The notes under the pieces were generated by a model that had not been told where the DNA came from, did not search any database, and saw nothing but the letters and a program-made list of their open reading frames with translations. From Bacteroidales bacterium UBA1184 (GTDB taxonomy: Bacteria > Bacteroidota > Bacteroidia > Bacteroidales > ML635J-15), in NCBI GenBank assembly GCA_002310235.1, contig DBYO01000014.1, positions 1,771 through 61,658 on the forward strand: a stretch of DNA of 59,888 nt, in the 5' to 3' direction. Position numbers and translations under genes: made by a program. Below, piece by piece: positions 35,325-44,422 of the stretch (its first letter is position 1; the number at the start of each line of letters is the position of its first letter).

Positions 35325-37652
35325 ATGATGGAAGCTGAGAATGTTTTTGTAAAAGGCTTAAATCCAGCGCAGAAGGAATCTGTGCTATATTGCGACGGTC
35401 CCAGTCTGGTTATTGCTGGCGCAGGTTCGGGCAAGACTAGAGTCCTTACGCATAAGATTGCCTATCTGATTTCTATGGGAATGGATCCTCATAGAATTAT
35501 GGCTCTGACGTTTACCAACAAGGCTGCTGCCGAAATGAAGGAGCGTATAGATGCATTGTTGGGTTACAATGCTTCACAATCGTTGTGGATGGGAACTTTC
35601 CATTCTATATTTGGAAGAATGCTGAGGATTGAGGCAGAAAAGATAGGCTTTACAAGCAGTTTTACCATATACGATACCTCCGATTCGCAGAATCTTGTCA
35701 AGGATATAATAAAGGAAATGAAACTCGATGAGGAGAATTATAAGTACAAAAATATTTTCAGTCGGATTTCGGCATGCAAAAACCGCCTAGTGCTTCCCGA
35801 TTCATATCTTGCCAATTCAGGTTATGTCACCGAGGATCGTAATTCTCATCGTCCCGAATTTGGAAATATATACAAGTTGTATTGCCAGAGATGTCGGAAA
35901 TCTAACGTGATGGATTTCGATGATTTGTTACTTTATACAAACATTTTGTTCAAGATTGATCCTTTGACTTTGGCTAAGTATCAGGAACGTTTCGATTATT
36001 TCCTAGTCGATGAGTATCAGGATACTAATTTTGCACAATATCTTATTGTCAAGCGTCTTTCCGAGAAAAATAGGCGACTGTTTGTTGTGGGCGACGATGC
36101 TCAAAGCATATATTCGTTCCGTGGCGCCGAAATACAGAATATTCTTAATTTCAAGAACGATTATCCCGACTATAAATTATTTAAATTGGAGCAAAACTAT
36201 CGTAGTACACAAAACATAGTTGATGCGGCCAATTCGTTGATAAAAAAGAATAAAGGTCAGATTCCCAAGCAGGTATTTTCCGAAAACGAGGTCGGCGACA
36301 AGGTTCAGATAAACAAAACCGTGTCCGACAATATGGAAGGCGTGACAGTTGCTAAAAAAATACAGGAATTACATGATTCGGGAGCTTTGTACTCCGATAT
36401 TGCGGTTCTGTATAGAACTAATGCTCAGTCGAGAATATTGGAGGAGTCGATGCGCAATCTTGGAATACCATATAAGGTTTTTGGTGGCATGTCCTTCTAT
36501 CAACGCAAGGAAATCAAGGATGCGCTTGCATATGTGAGGTTTTCCGTGAATCACAACGATGTGCAGTCGTTCAAGAGGATTATAAATTATCCTTCGCGCA
36601 AGATAGGACAGGTTACGATTGACAAGGTGGTTGCTGCTTCAGAAAGCTTGCAGGTGCCTGTGTGGGATTTGATATTTTATCCCGACAAGTATGCCCTTGA
36701 TGTTAATGGACCGACGCGGCAGCGTATGAAGGAGTTTGCGGTTATGATTGATAACTTTGCTGCTAAGATAGCTTCGTATGATGCGTATGCATTTGTCAAT
36801 GAGATGCTTAATGCGTCTGGCATTGCTACAGATTTGCAGTCTGACAAAACTCCGGAAGGAGAAGGCAGACGCGAAAACATACAGGAACTTCTCAATGGCG
36901 TGAAGATGTTTTGTGATACGCGGCAAGAGACTGGCGAACCTATTGGCATAATAAACTATCTCGAAAATGTATCGGTGCTTACCGATTTGGAGGAACCCGA
37001 TGATGGAGATATTAACAGGGTATCGCTGATGACTATACACTCGTCGAAGGGATTGGAGTACGATAACGTATTTGTGACAGGAGTGGAGGAAAACCTGTTT
37101 CCTGGAGCTCTGACTGTTATGGATCCGCGTGACCTGGAGGAGGAGCGTCGTTTGTTTTATGTAGCTGTAACGCGTGCCAAGAAGAGGATTATGCTCTATT
37201 ATGCCGAAAATCGGTTCAGATTTGGGAAACTTACACCTATGGCTCCCAGTCGTTTCCTCAAAGATATTGATGCTTCATATGTCGATTGGCACGGATTGTC
37301 GGTAAGTCCGTTCTTGGCTTCGTTCAACGATGAATTCGAGGGATATACAAAGTTCCAGCGTAAGCCGTCGTTAGATACATCAATTTTTTCTGCAAAAACA
37401 GAGACCAAGCCAGTGGAGCCTCTGCGAAGAAATCTTGTGCCGCTTAAGAAAACTTCGTCGGAAACGACTAGTGAAATCGCCGAAAGCAGTCAGCTTGTAG
37501 TGGGGGTTAGAATAAAGCACAAGATGTTTGGCGAAGGCTGTATTGTAAACAGATTGGGCGATGGCGGAGATACGAAGCTAGTTGTTGAATTCGATAGCGG
37601 CGACACTAAAACATTATTATTAAAGTTTGCTAAATTGCAAATCTTGGACTAA
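35325..37652 (+). CDS. ATP-dependent 3'-5' DNA helicase, UvrD/PcrA family
   Basis: The protein (775 residues) has the full SF1A motif set: Q motif LNPAQKESVLYCDGP, motif I IAGAGSGKTRVLTHKI, motif Ia LTFTNKAAAEMKER, motif II FLVDEYQDTNFAQY, motif III VVGDDAQSIYSFRGA, motif V IHSSKGLEYDNVFV and motif VI FYVAVTRAKKR. The C-terminus (VRIKHKMFGEGCIV, LVVEFDSGDTKTLLLKFAKL) is the PcrA/UvrD RNA-polymerase-interacting Tudor-like domain. It acts in nucleotide excision repair and in removing transcription or replication blocks. The frame opens with TTG at 35322; one of the two ATGs at 35325 and 35328 is the likely start. Confidence 0.93.
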   Translation: MMEAENVFVKGLNPAQKESVLYCDGPSLVIAGAGSGKTRVLTHKIAYLISMGMDPHRIMALTFTNKAAAEMKERIDALLGYNASQSLWMGTFHSIFGRMLRIEAEKIGFTSSFTIYDTSDSQNLVKDIIKEMKLDEENYKYKNIFSRISACKNRLVLPDSYLANSGYVTEDRNSHRPEFGNIYKLYCQRCRKSNVMDFDDLLLYTNILFKIDPLTLAKYQERFDYFLVDEYQDTNFAQYLIVKRLSEKNRRLFVVGDDAQSIYSFRGAEIQNILNFKNDYPDYKLFKLEQNYRSTQNIVDAANSLIKKNKGQIPKQVFSENEVGDKVQINKTVSDNMEGVTVAKKIQELHDSGALYSDIAVLYRTNAQSRILEESMRNLGIPYKVFGGMSFYQRKEIKDALAYVRFSVNHNDVQSFKRIINYPSRKIGQVTIDKVVAASESLQVPVWDLIFYPDKYALDVNGPTRQRMKEFAVMIDNFAAKIASYDAYAFVNEMLNASGIATDLQSDKTPEGEGRRENIQELLNGVKMFCDTRQETGEPIGIINYLENVSVLTDLEEPDDGDINRVSLMTIHSSKGLEYDNVFVTGVEENLFPGALTVMDPRDLEEERRLFYVAVTRAKKRIMLYYAENRFRFGKLTPMAPSRFLKDIDASYVDWHGLSVSPFLASFNDEFEGYTKFQRKPSLDTSIFSAKTETKPVEPLRRNLVPLKKTSSETTSEIAESSQLVVGVRIKHKMFGEGCIVNRLGDGGDTKLVVEFDSGDTKTLLLKFAKLQILD

Positions 37653-37657
37653 TTTTG
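37650..37657 (+). promoter_or_regulatory. -7 box TAATTTTG overlapping the helicase stop codon
   Basis: The TAA stop of the helicase (37650-37652) is the first part of an exact TAnnTTTG box, 18 bases before the ATG of the DUF4290 gene. Confidence 0.45.
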
Positions 37658-37675
37658 CGACTAAAAAATAGAAGG

Positions 37676-38323
37676 ATGGACTATAATACACAAAGGCCGA
37701 AAATGAGAATACCAGAATATGGACGAATAATCCAGCAGATGGTTGATCATTGTTGCTCTATTCCTGATCGCGATGAGCGTAATCGTGCGGCAAGAACAAT
37801 TGTCGGAATTATGGAAAATATGAATCCGGCAATAAAGGAGGAGACGGACTATCATAAAAAATTGTGGGATCAATTGTCGGAGTTGTCGAATTTTAAACTC
37901 GACATTGATTGGCCATATCCTGTTATCACCGAGGATGTGAAATCACAAAAACCAGAACGTCTTTCATATTCCGACGGGTCGATACGTTTTAGACACTACG
38001 GCAAAATAATTGAGGCAATGCTCAAGAAACTTGAAGAGGAAACCGATCCAGAGCGTTCTAAGGCTCTTTTCTGTGATGTTGCCAACTATATGAAACGTTC
38101 CTATGTGCAATGGAAAAAGGAATTGATTCCTGATGATGTAATATTTAGAGAGATAGTCTATTTGACAGAGGGTAGAGTGCAGGTGCCGGAGAATATTAAA
38201 CTTGGTGATTATAAGGATGTCTTATTGTCTGCTCAGGCACCACAGCAACAACAGAAGAAGAAGAAAAAGGCAGCACAGCCGCAGCCAACAGGAAATCCGC
38301 AGAAGAAGAAAAAGAAACATTAA
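37676..38323 (+). CDS. DUF4290 family protein
   Basis: The protein (215 residues) is cytoplasmic and helical, beginning MDYNTQRPKMRIPEYGR and containing YWP-type segment LDIDWPYP and RHYGKIIEAMLKK. I recognise DUF4290, which is Bacteroidota-restricted, of unknown function, and commonly sits directly upstream of murA, as it does here (10-base gap). The C-terminus is a low-complexity Q/K-rich tail ending in five lysines and H, possibly nucleic-acid or membrane-surface binding (inference). ATG 37676 is preferred over the TTG at 37655. Confidence 0.82.
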   Translation: MDYNTQRPKMRIPEYGRIIQQMVDHCCSIPDRDERNRAARTIVGIMENMNPAIKEETDYHKKLWDQLSELSNFKLDIDWPYPVITEDVKSQKPERLSYSDGSIRFRHYGKIIEAMLKKLEEETDPERSKALFCDVANYMKRSYVQWKKELIPDDVIFREIVYLTEGRVQVPENIKLGDYKDVLLSAQAPQQQQKKKKKAAQPQPTGNPQKKKKKH

Positions 38324-38333
38324 TGTTATAGAG

Positions 38334-39644
38334 ATGGGAACTTTCAAGATAGAGGGTGGACATGTGTTGAAGGGCGAAATTGTGCCTCAGGGAGCAAAAA
38401 ATGAAGCCTTGCAGGTTATTTGCGCTACTTTGTTGACCGACGAAAGCGTGAAGATAAGCAATGTGCCTAATATTCTTGACGTTAATAAGCTGATAGATTT
38501 GCTTATTGCTATGGGAGTGAAGGTCACCCGTCATGGCAATGGCGTATATACTTTTAAGGCCGATGATGTAAACCTCGATTATCTTGAGTCGGATGCTTTC
38601 AGAGCTGATGGAGCTGCATTGAGGGGCTCGATAATGATACTCGGTCCGTTGCTGGCTCGTTTTGGTAAGGTTTTCATGCCAAAGCCAGGGGGCGATAAGA
38701 TAGGTCGTCGTCGTTTGGATACGCATTTTATTGGTTTCCAAAAACTTGGTGCAAAGTTTAATTATAGTTTCGAGGAAAATTTCTATTCCCTCGAGGCAGA
38801 CAAACTCGAAGGTACTTACATTCACTTGGAAGAAGCTTCGGTTACCGGTACTGCCAATATTATAATGGCGGCAGTAAAGGCAAAGGGTACAACTACCATA
38901 TACAATGCTGCTTGCGAACCATATATACAGCAATTGTGCAAATTGCTCAACCGAATGGGCGCAAAGATAACAGGTATCGGATCCAACCTACTTAGTATTG
39001 AGGGAGTTGACGAATTCCATGGCGCCGAGCATACAATTTTGCCCGATATGATTGAAATCGGTAGCTTTATAGGTATGGCAGCTATGACAGGTTCGGAGCT
39101 GACAATCAAGAATGTACGTTACGATATGCTCGGTATTATTCCCGATTCGTTCCGTAGGTTGGGCATAAAGCTTGAACACATCAACGATGATATTTATATA
39201 CCACATCACGACCATTATCAGATCGAAAGCTTTATTGATGGTTCCATAATGAATATTTCGGATGCAATTTGGCCAGGTTTGACGCCCGACTTGCTAAGTG
39301 TGTTCCTTGTAGTTGCTACACAGGCAAAGGGTAGCGTGCTGATTCACCAGAAGATGTTCGAGAGCCGTCTGTTCTTCGTCGATAAGCTTATAGATATGGG
39401 AGCTCAGATTATTCTTTGCGACCCGCACAGGGCAACTGTGATAGGCCTCGACAACCAGATAAGGCTTAGGGGAACCACAATGAACTCTCCCGATATTCGT
39501 GCTGGTATGGCTTTGCTTATCGCAGCAATGTCGGCTCAGGGTTCAAGTGTTATACGTAACATAGAACAAATCGATCGCGGTTACGAAAATATTGATGTCC
39601 GCCTGAATAAGTTGGGCGCAAAGATTGAACGAATAAATTATTAG
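38334..39644 (+). CDS. murA: UDP-N-acetylglucosamine 1-carboxyvinyltransferase
   Basis: The enzyme (436 residues) transfers enolpyruvate from PEP to UDP-GlcNAc, the first committed step of peptidoglycan synthesis in the cytoplasm. Readable motifs are QGAKNEALQ at the N-terminus, RADGAALRGSIMILGPLLAR, SVTGTANIIMAA and SPDIRAGMALLIAAM. The active-site loop reads PKPGGDKIGRRRLD, so the usual catalytic cysteine (Cys115 in E. coli) is Asp121. Cys-to-Asp MurA enzymes, known in Mycobacterium and Chlamydia, are active but not alkylated by fosfomycin. The ATG at 38334 follows a GAG-rich sequence; the longer frame overlaps DUF4290 and is rejected. Confidence 0.95.
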   Translation: MGTFKIEGGHVLKGEIVPQGAKNEALQVICATLLTDESVKISNVPNILDVNKLIDLLIAMGVKVTRHGNGVYTFKADDVNLDYLESDAFRADGAALRGSIMILGPLLARFGKVFMPKPGGDKIGRRRLDTHFIGFQKLGAKFNYSFEENFYSLEADKLEGTYIHLEEASVTGTANIIMAAVKAKGTTTIYNAACEPYIQQLCKLLNRMGAKITGIGSNLLSIEGVDEFHGAEHTILPDMIEIGSFIGMAAMTGSELTIKNVRYDMLGIIPDSFRRLGIKLEHINDDIYIPHHDHYQIESFIDGSIMNISDAIWPGLTPDLLSVFLVVATQAKGSVLIHQKMFESRLFFVDKLIDMGAQIILCDPHRATVIGLDNQIRLRGTTMNSPDIRAGMALLIAAMSAQGSSVIRNIEQIDRGYENIDVRLNKLGAKIERINY

Positions 39645-39648
39645 TAAT

Positions 39649-40323
39649 ATGAAGAAAATTTTGTTTTTGGCATTTGCTTTAGTTGTTTCATTTTATGCAG
39701 GTGCACAGAATATTGGGACCAGAGTTGGGGATCTAGCTCCGGAAATTAGCTTGCCGACTCCTAATGGCGATACTGTAAAGTTGTCGTCATTGCGTGGGAA
39801 AATGGTGCTTATTGATTTTTGGGCATCGTGGTGCGGACCGTGCCGTAAGGAAAATCCAAATGTGGTGAAAGCTTTCAACGAATATAAGGATAAGTATTTC
39901 CAAGCTGGTGACGGATTTACCATTTATGGCGTGTCGTTGGACAAGTCGGACGAACAATGGAAGAAAGCAATTGAGAACGACAAGCTCACATGGACAAATG
40001 TAAGCGATTTGCAATATTGGAACAGCGAAGCTGGACGTGTTTATCAGGTGTCGAGTATTCCTTGCAATTTCCTCATTGATGGCAATGGCGTGATTGTTGC
40101 AAAGAATTTGCGTGGCGAAGCTCTTGAGCAAACCCTCGAGAAGTATATTTTTCGTCCGGTGAAATCGTTCGAAGATGCTCTCACAAATCTTAAGGTTCAG
40201 TTCAATGCACTAAAGGAAGTAAAGCAAGTCGAAGGCTATTCAAAGGAAATATCTAAGATGGAAAAGGATATAAACGACCTTCAGTCGATACTCGAAGGCA
40301 TGAAGAAAAAACTTGAGAAGTAG
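39649..40323 (+). CDS. TlpA-like thioredoxin-fold protein
   Basis: The protein (224 residues) has a signal peptide (MKKILFLAFALVVSFYAGAQ) and a thioredoxin domain at about 24-165: GDLAPEISLPTPNGDTV, LIDFWASWCGPCRKENP with a C-G-P-C redox centre, and VSSIPCNFLIDGNG. The last 45 residues form a charged coiled-coil-like tail (YSKEISKMEKDINDLQS). It starts 4 bases after murA and is probably in the same operon. The likely role is periplasmic reduction or isomerisation of disulfides. Confidence 0.87.
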   Translation: MKKILFLAFALVVSFYAGAQNIGTRVGDLAPEISLPTPNGDTVKLSSLRGKMVLIDFWASWCGPCRKENPNVVKAFNEYKDKYFQAGDGFTIYGVSLDKSDEQWKKAIENDKLTWTNVSDLQYWNSEAGRVYQVSSIPCNFLIDGNGVIVAKNLRGEALEQTLEKYIFRPVKSFEDALTNLKVQFNALKEVKQVEGYSKEISKMEKDINDLQSILEGMKKKLEK

Positions 40324-40342
40324 TATTTTTTATCAATATTAG

Positions 40343-40373
40343 AAAAGGAAAGTCAAAAGGCTTTCCTTTTTTT
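40343..40373 (+). terminator. Terminator after the TlpA-like gene
   Basis: AAAAGGAAAG / CTTTCCTTTT stem followed by TTT. Confidence 0.75.
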
Positions 40374-40380
40374 ATGGGGA

Positions 40381-40416
40381 TATAAAAAGAAAACCGCTTG
40401 AAAGTCAAGCGGTTTT
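40381..40416 (-). terminator. Terminator of the tRNA-Lys transcript
   Basis: On the minus strand AAAACCGCTTGA and TCAAGCGGTTTT form a perfect 12-bp stem with a 3-base loop, followed by CTTTTTATA, starting 2 bases after the tRNA 3' end. Confidence 0.85.
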
Positions 40417-40417
40417 G

Positions 40418-40490
40418 TGACCAATTGGGGACTTGAACCCCAGACCCCCTGCTTAAAAGGCAGGTGCTCTACCTGCTGAGCTAATTGGTC
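40418..40490 (-). tRNA. tRNA-Lys (anticodon UUU)
   Basis: This 73-base cloverleaf has acceptor GACCAAT / ATTGGTC with discriminator A, D arm GCTC...GAGC, anticodon stem CCTGC / GCAGG around loop CTTTTAA (anticodon at 40455-40457), and T arm TGGGG / CCCCA with TTCAAGT loop. The 3' CCA is not encoded. It is a single-gene transcription unit with a consensus promoter and its own terminator. Confidence 0.97.
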
Positions 40491-40514
40491 ATTCCTCCCT
40501 AAGTTTTGGGACTG

Positions 40515-40545
40515 CAAAATTACAGTAAAAAATTGTATTGGCAAA
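40515..40545 (-). promoter_or_regulatory. Promoter of tRNA-Lys
   Basis: On the minus strand TTTG (40542-40545), 19 bases, then TAATTTTG (40515-40522): a textbook Bacteroidota promoter, 24 bases before the mature 5' end. Confidence 0.7.
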
Positions 40546-40742
40546 TTTTTTTGCTGAAAAATAACCTTTAAAATATAAATTCTACAAAAGCAACTGAAAA
40601 TTATATGGTTCGCAATAATTTTTAAATTAATGACAAGCAACCTTTACAGAAAAAAAACGTTAAAAAAAATAGTGATAAAAGATAATTTGTAAATATTTTT
40701 TCTTAAATTGCACCGTTTTTTGTTAACGTAAAAGTTATAAAA

Positions 40743-43700
40743 ATGAAGAAGATTTTTTTATTTGTTATAAGTGTTGCAGCAATACTGTTTGCTACAAGTG
40801 CTTATTCTCAGGATCAGCCTGTTAGCTTTGTGCATCCTGAATTATTGTCTGAAATCGACAATGTGAACGTTGTTGCTCCAGACATGACTCAGATAATGAA
40901 TGAGGATGATGCGTCTGAGAAGAATGGCGAAATGTACAAGGTGGCACGAATTATCGATCTTAATCTGAATATGGATAATTGTGGTACTACCGACATTCTT
41001 GCCAATGGTACAAAGGTGTGGCGTTTGAAAATTACCTCCGAAGGAGCAAAGGCTTTGAAGGTAATGTGCGAGGAATTTTATATTCCTCAAGGCGCGCTGT
41101 TGTTCTTGTATAACGAGAACAGACGACAGTTGCTAAGAGTAGATGCAAATAATAATCCCAAAGTCGGAACATATTATTCTCCGAAGATGATACAGGGCGA
41201 GGCTTTGTATATGGAATACGTTCAGCCAGCTTCGGTTGCAGGAAATCCTGTAATAAAGATGGATGGGCTATGTTATTTTTACCGCGGAGTTGACGCTTTT
41301 GTTGGATATTATACTCAAAAACGACAGACAGGGTTCGGCTCTTCTCAAAGCTGCGAAGTGAATGTCAATTGTCAGGTTGGAGCTAGCTGGCAAGATCAGA
41401 AAAAGGGCGTGGCAGGAATCGCTATCATTTCTGGCTGGTCTGTCGGATTCTGTACTGGTACATTAGTAAATAATACTGCCAACGACGGAACTCCATATTT
41501 CCTTACAGCCGACCACTGCGGTGGCGTTGATGAAGCAAGTTCAATGTCAAGATGGGAATTTAACTTTAATTTTGAAGCATCGGGATGTTCTAATCCTACG
41601 AGCGAGCCAAATTATGATGTAGTTACCGGATGTACTTTGAGAGCAAGACCGTCTGGCGCACAGTCTTCTGGAACCGATTTCTTATTGCTGGAATTGAGTA
41701 CAACTGAAGATCATCTTGAAGAAATTGGTGCTTACTATAACGGTTGGGATAGAAGCACAACTGGAGCACAGTCAGGTGCTTGTATTCACCATCCATCTGG
41801 CGATATTAAGAAAATATCATTCTATGTTGAGCAGTTGACTGCTCAGACGTATAGCAATAGCAATACACAAAATGGTCACTGGTGGGCAAAATGGCAGAAT
41901 AATAACAATGATATTACTGGTGTGACCGAAGGTGGTTCTTCTGGTTCTCCTTTGTTTAATGGAGCGAATAAACTTGTTGTCGGAACATTGACGGGCGGTT
42001 CGTCTGATTGCTCTCAAACAGGTACAGCGCGTAGCGATATGTATGGTCGTTTCGACCTTCACTGGGAAAATGGTGGAACTGCAAATGCTAACCGCCTGAA
42101 ACCTTGGCTCGATCCAGGCAATACTGGTGCAGAAACCTGCCCTGGCCGTTATCCAAACTCTGGCAGTTCAAATCCCCCCGATCCTACTACATTAAATGCT
42201 GATTTTACAGGTAGTCCAACTACTGTAGATGTTGGTGGAACAGTTGCTTTCCGCGATGCTTCAACTGGTGACCCGACTTCGTGGAACTGGACTTTCCCAG
42301 GTGGAAGTCCTGCTTCATCAACAGCCCAGAATCCTAGCGTTGTATATTCAACTGCAGGTACTTATAATGTTACTCTTACCGTGTCGAATGCTAATGGACA
42401 AGATACTGAAACCAAGAATGCTTACATTACCGTTAATAATGGTACTGTTCCTGATCCACAAGGTGAACTATCTGCAGCTTTCGTCGCTTCTGCATATACA
42501 ATAACTATTGGCGATTGCATCAACTTTACTGATAGATCATCTGGTTCGCCTACATCATGGAACTGGACATTCCAAGGTGCAGAAACTGTGACATCTACTC
42601 TGCAAAACCCAGCAAACATATGCTACAATGTTCCTGGAACCTACAGTGTTACTTTGTATGTTCAGAACGCTAATGGAGATTACGATTCTGAAGTATGCGA
42701 GGGTTGTATTATTGTTGAAAATAATCCGCAACTTCCTATCGCCGATTTTGAGGCTAATGTAACGATAATACCAGTAGGTGGTGTTGTAAGGTTTACAAAC
42801 CTTTCGCAAAACGGTCCGTTCAATCAGTGGGCATGGCATTTCGAAGGCGGAACTCCTGAGAATGTTTCCGACTCCGTACCTCCTGTAATTGCATATAACC
42901 AGGTGGGTACTTACGATGTAGAGCTTAGATGCCGTAAGTCGAATGGCGTACAGGATATCGAATTGAAAGAAAACTATATTAAAGTTGTTCCAAGTTCGGA
43001 TAGCAGACCAACGGCTAACTTTACATCCGACAGGGTTTTGGTAAGACCTGGTGAGACTGTTCATTTTATCGATCTCAGCCTTTCAAATCCATATAGATGG
43101 GCTTGGCAGTTTGAGGGTGGAACTCCCGCTGCTAGCACACAACCGAATCCTTATATCGTTTATAATACCGAAGGTACTTATAATGTTAAGTTGACTGTTT
43201 CTAATAATATAGGTAGCGACGAAATTATTAAGGAATTGTATATTGTAGTGTCATCTGCAGATCCTTGTACCGAGGCACCGCAGGCCGACTTCGTGGCAAC
43301 AAATAGGGCTGTAGCTTACGGTACAGAAGTGTTCTTCGAGAATACTTCAACCAATTCACCAGCATTCTCAATGTGGACATTCGAAGGCGGTTCTCCAAGA
43401 ACTTCTAGCGAGTTTTCTCCAACAAACGGTGTGCGTTACACTACTCCAGGTATCTACGATGTGACTTTGCTCGTGTCTAACTCATGCGGTTCTACCGAGA
43501 TTACCAAGGAACAATATATATATGTGTTCAATAGTAGTGTCGAATCATTCTGCGATACTTTGAGCAATGTTTCTACAGGGGATGTAATTGGAACTAAGCA
43601 GCCTGGTGGAACTTGGGGCTACCTAGCAGGTCAGAACGGAAAGAAGATAAAGGCTTATGCCGAATATTTCAATACTCATACATTTACTCATGTACAATCA

Positions 43701-44363
43701 TTGCTTGTTCCTGTTACTCAGGCTATTTATGGTGCAAACGACTCGTATGTGAGATTCTATGTATGGGCGGATAACAATGGCTTGCCCGGCGACGAACTTG
43801 GAAGCAAGAAAGTGTATATCAGAAATCTAACTGCTGGACAGACAAATGTTATTAGGTTCGATGAGGCAGTGGCGATTACAGGTCCTTTCCATGTTGGTTT
43901 CAAGATCAATTATCCTGACAATAATAATGACCAGGTAAGTGATGATTTGTTTGTTGTTCCGATTGTAAACAATAGACCTGCAAATGGAAGCAATACCATG
44001 TCGGTTATGAAGAACAATGTTTGGTATTCTACTCCAGAATTCCTTTCGTTCAACGCTTCATTGCCAATAGAAGCAACAGTGTGCTTAGTAAACGATATTG
44101 AGGAAGATGTTGTAGATTATTCTGTTGATGTTTACCCGAACCCCACAACTGGATTGTTGAATATATCGTTCGATAATACGACTGAAGCTGGAGTTTGCAG
44201 TGTAGAAATATACGATGCTCTTGGCAGGTTGTTGTCATCGGAAGTTGTAAGTGCTTCGGGTAGTCATTCAATGGATATTTCGGCTTACCCAGAAGGCTTG
44301 TACATTGTTAGGGTTAGCACCTCGGCATTTGTTGCAAACAAAAAGATTATGTTGACAAAATAG
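40743..44363 (+). CDS. T9SS-secreted lysyl-endopeptidase-like serine protease with PKD domains
   Basis: The protein has 1206 residues. A signal peptide (ends at AYSQ) and a pro-region of about 180 residues precede a chymotrypsin-fold protease. H258 lies in LTADHCGG, D312 in GTDFLLLEL and S400 in GGSSGSPLFN, the pattern of Achromobacter lysyl endopeptidase and P. gingivalis PepK. Four to five PKD domains follow at about 484-930 (WNWTFPGGSPASSTAQNP, TYNVTLTVSN and variants), then an unrecognised beta domain (930-1110) and a T9SS type A sorting domain (VDVYPNPTTGLLNISF). It is predicted to be a secreted or surface protease; Lys specificity is by resemblance only. It follows the divergent tRNA after 252 AT-rich bases without another gene. 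Confidence 0.88.
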   Translation: MKKIFLFVISVAAILFATSAYSQDQPVSFVHPELLSEIDNVNVVAPDMTQIMNEDDASEKNGEMYKVARIIDLNLNMDNCGTTDILANGTKVWRLKITSEGAKALKVMCEEFYIPQGALLFLYNENRRQLLRVDANNNPKVGTYYSPKMIQGEALYMEYVQPASVAGNPVIKMDGLCYFYRGVDAFVGYYTQKRQTGFGSSQSCEVNVNCQVGASWQDQKKGVAGIAIISGWSVGFCTGTLVNNTANDGTPYFLTADHCGGVDEASSMSRWEFNFNFEASGCSNPTSEPNYDVVTGCTLRARPSGAQSSGTDFLLLELSTTEDHLEEIGAYYNGWDRSTTGAQSGACIHHPSGDIKKISFYVEQLTAQTYSNSNTQNGHWWAKWQNNNNDITGVTEGGSSGSPLFNGANKLVVGTLTGGSSDCSQTGTARSDMYGRFDLHWENGGTANANRLKPWLDPGNTGAETCPGRYPNSGSSNPPDPTTLNADFTGSPTTVDVGGTVAFRDASTGDPTSWNWTFPGGSPASSTAQNPSVVYSTAGTYNVTLTVSNANGQDTETKNAYITVNNGTVPDPQGELSAAFVASAYTITIGDCINFTDRSSGSPTSWNWTFQGAETVTSTLQNPANICYNVPGTYSVTLYVQNANGDYDSEVCEGCIIVENNPQLPIADFEANVTIIPVGGVVRFTNLSQNGPFNQWAWHFEGGTPENVSDSVPPVIAYNQVGTYDVELRCRKSNGVQDIELKENYIKVVPSSDSRPTANFTSDRVLVRPGETVHFIDLSLSNPYRWAWQFEGGTPAASTQPNPYIVYNTEGTYNVKLTVSNNIGSDEIIKELYIVVSSADPCTEAPQADFVATNRAVAYGTEVFFENTSTNSPAFSMWTFEGGSPRTSSEFSPTNGVRYTTPGIYDVTLLVSNSCGSTEITKEQYIYVFNSSVESFCDTLSNVSTGDVIGTKQPGGTWGYLAGQNGKKIKAYAEYFNTHTFTHVQSLLVPVTQAIYGANDSYVRFYVWADNNGLPGDELGSKKVYIRNLTAGQTNVIRFDEAVAITGPFHVGFKINYPDNNNDQVSDDLFVVPIVNNRPANGSNTMSVMKNNVWYSTPEFLSFNASLPIEATVCLVNDIEEDVVDYSVDVYPNPTTGLLNISFDNTTEAGVCSVEIYDALGRLLSSEVVSASGSHSMDISAYPEGLYIVRVSTSAFVANKKIMLTK

Positions 44364-44387
44364 CATAAAACATTAAACGAAATTGAA

Positions 44388-44422
44388 AACTTCCGACTAT
44401 CTTTGTAGTCGGAAGTTTTTTT
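44388..44422 (+). terminator. Terminator with a promoter -7 box in its loop
   Basis: AACTTCCGACTA and TAGTCGGAAGTT form a perfect 12-bp stem around TCTTTG, followed by five further T and then the ATG of the next gene. The loop plus closing bases read TATCTTTG (44398-44405), an exact TAnnTTTG box. Confidence 0.85.
44398..44405 (+). promoter_or_regulatory. -7 box TATCTTTG nested in the terminator loop
   Basis: It would start transcription at about 44411, inside the right arm of the stem, giving a leader of about 12 bases for the ABC binding-protein gene. The -33 region is weak. Confidence 0.5.

Noticed and set aside
38202..38333. An N-terminal extension of MurA rich in Arg
   Set aside because: It is the out-of-frame reading of the DUF4290 Q/K-rich tail; MurA family proteins start at MGTFKIEGG.
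40418..40490. tRNA-Lys as an integration site
   Set aside because: No integrase, no duplicated tRNA 3' end and no phage-like genes lie on either side.
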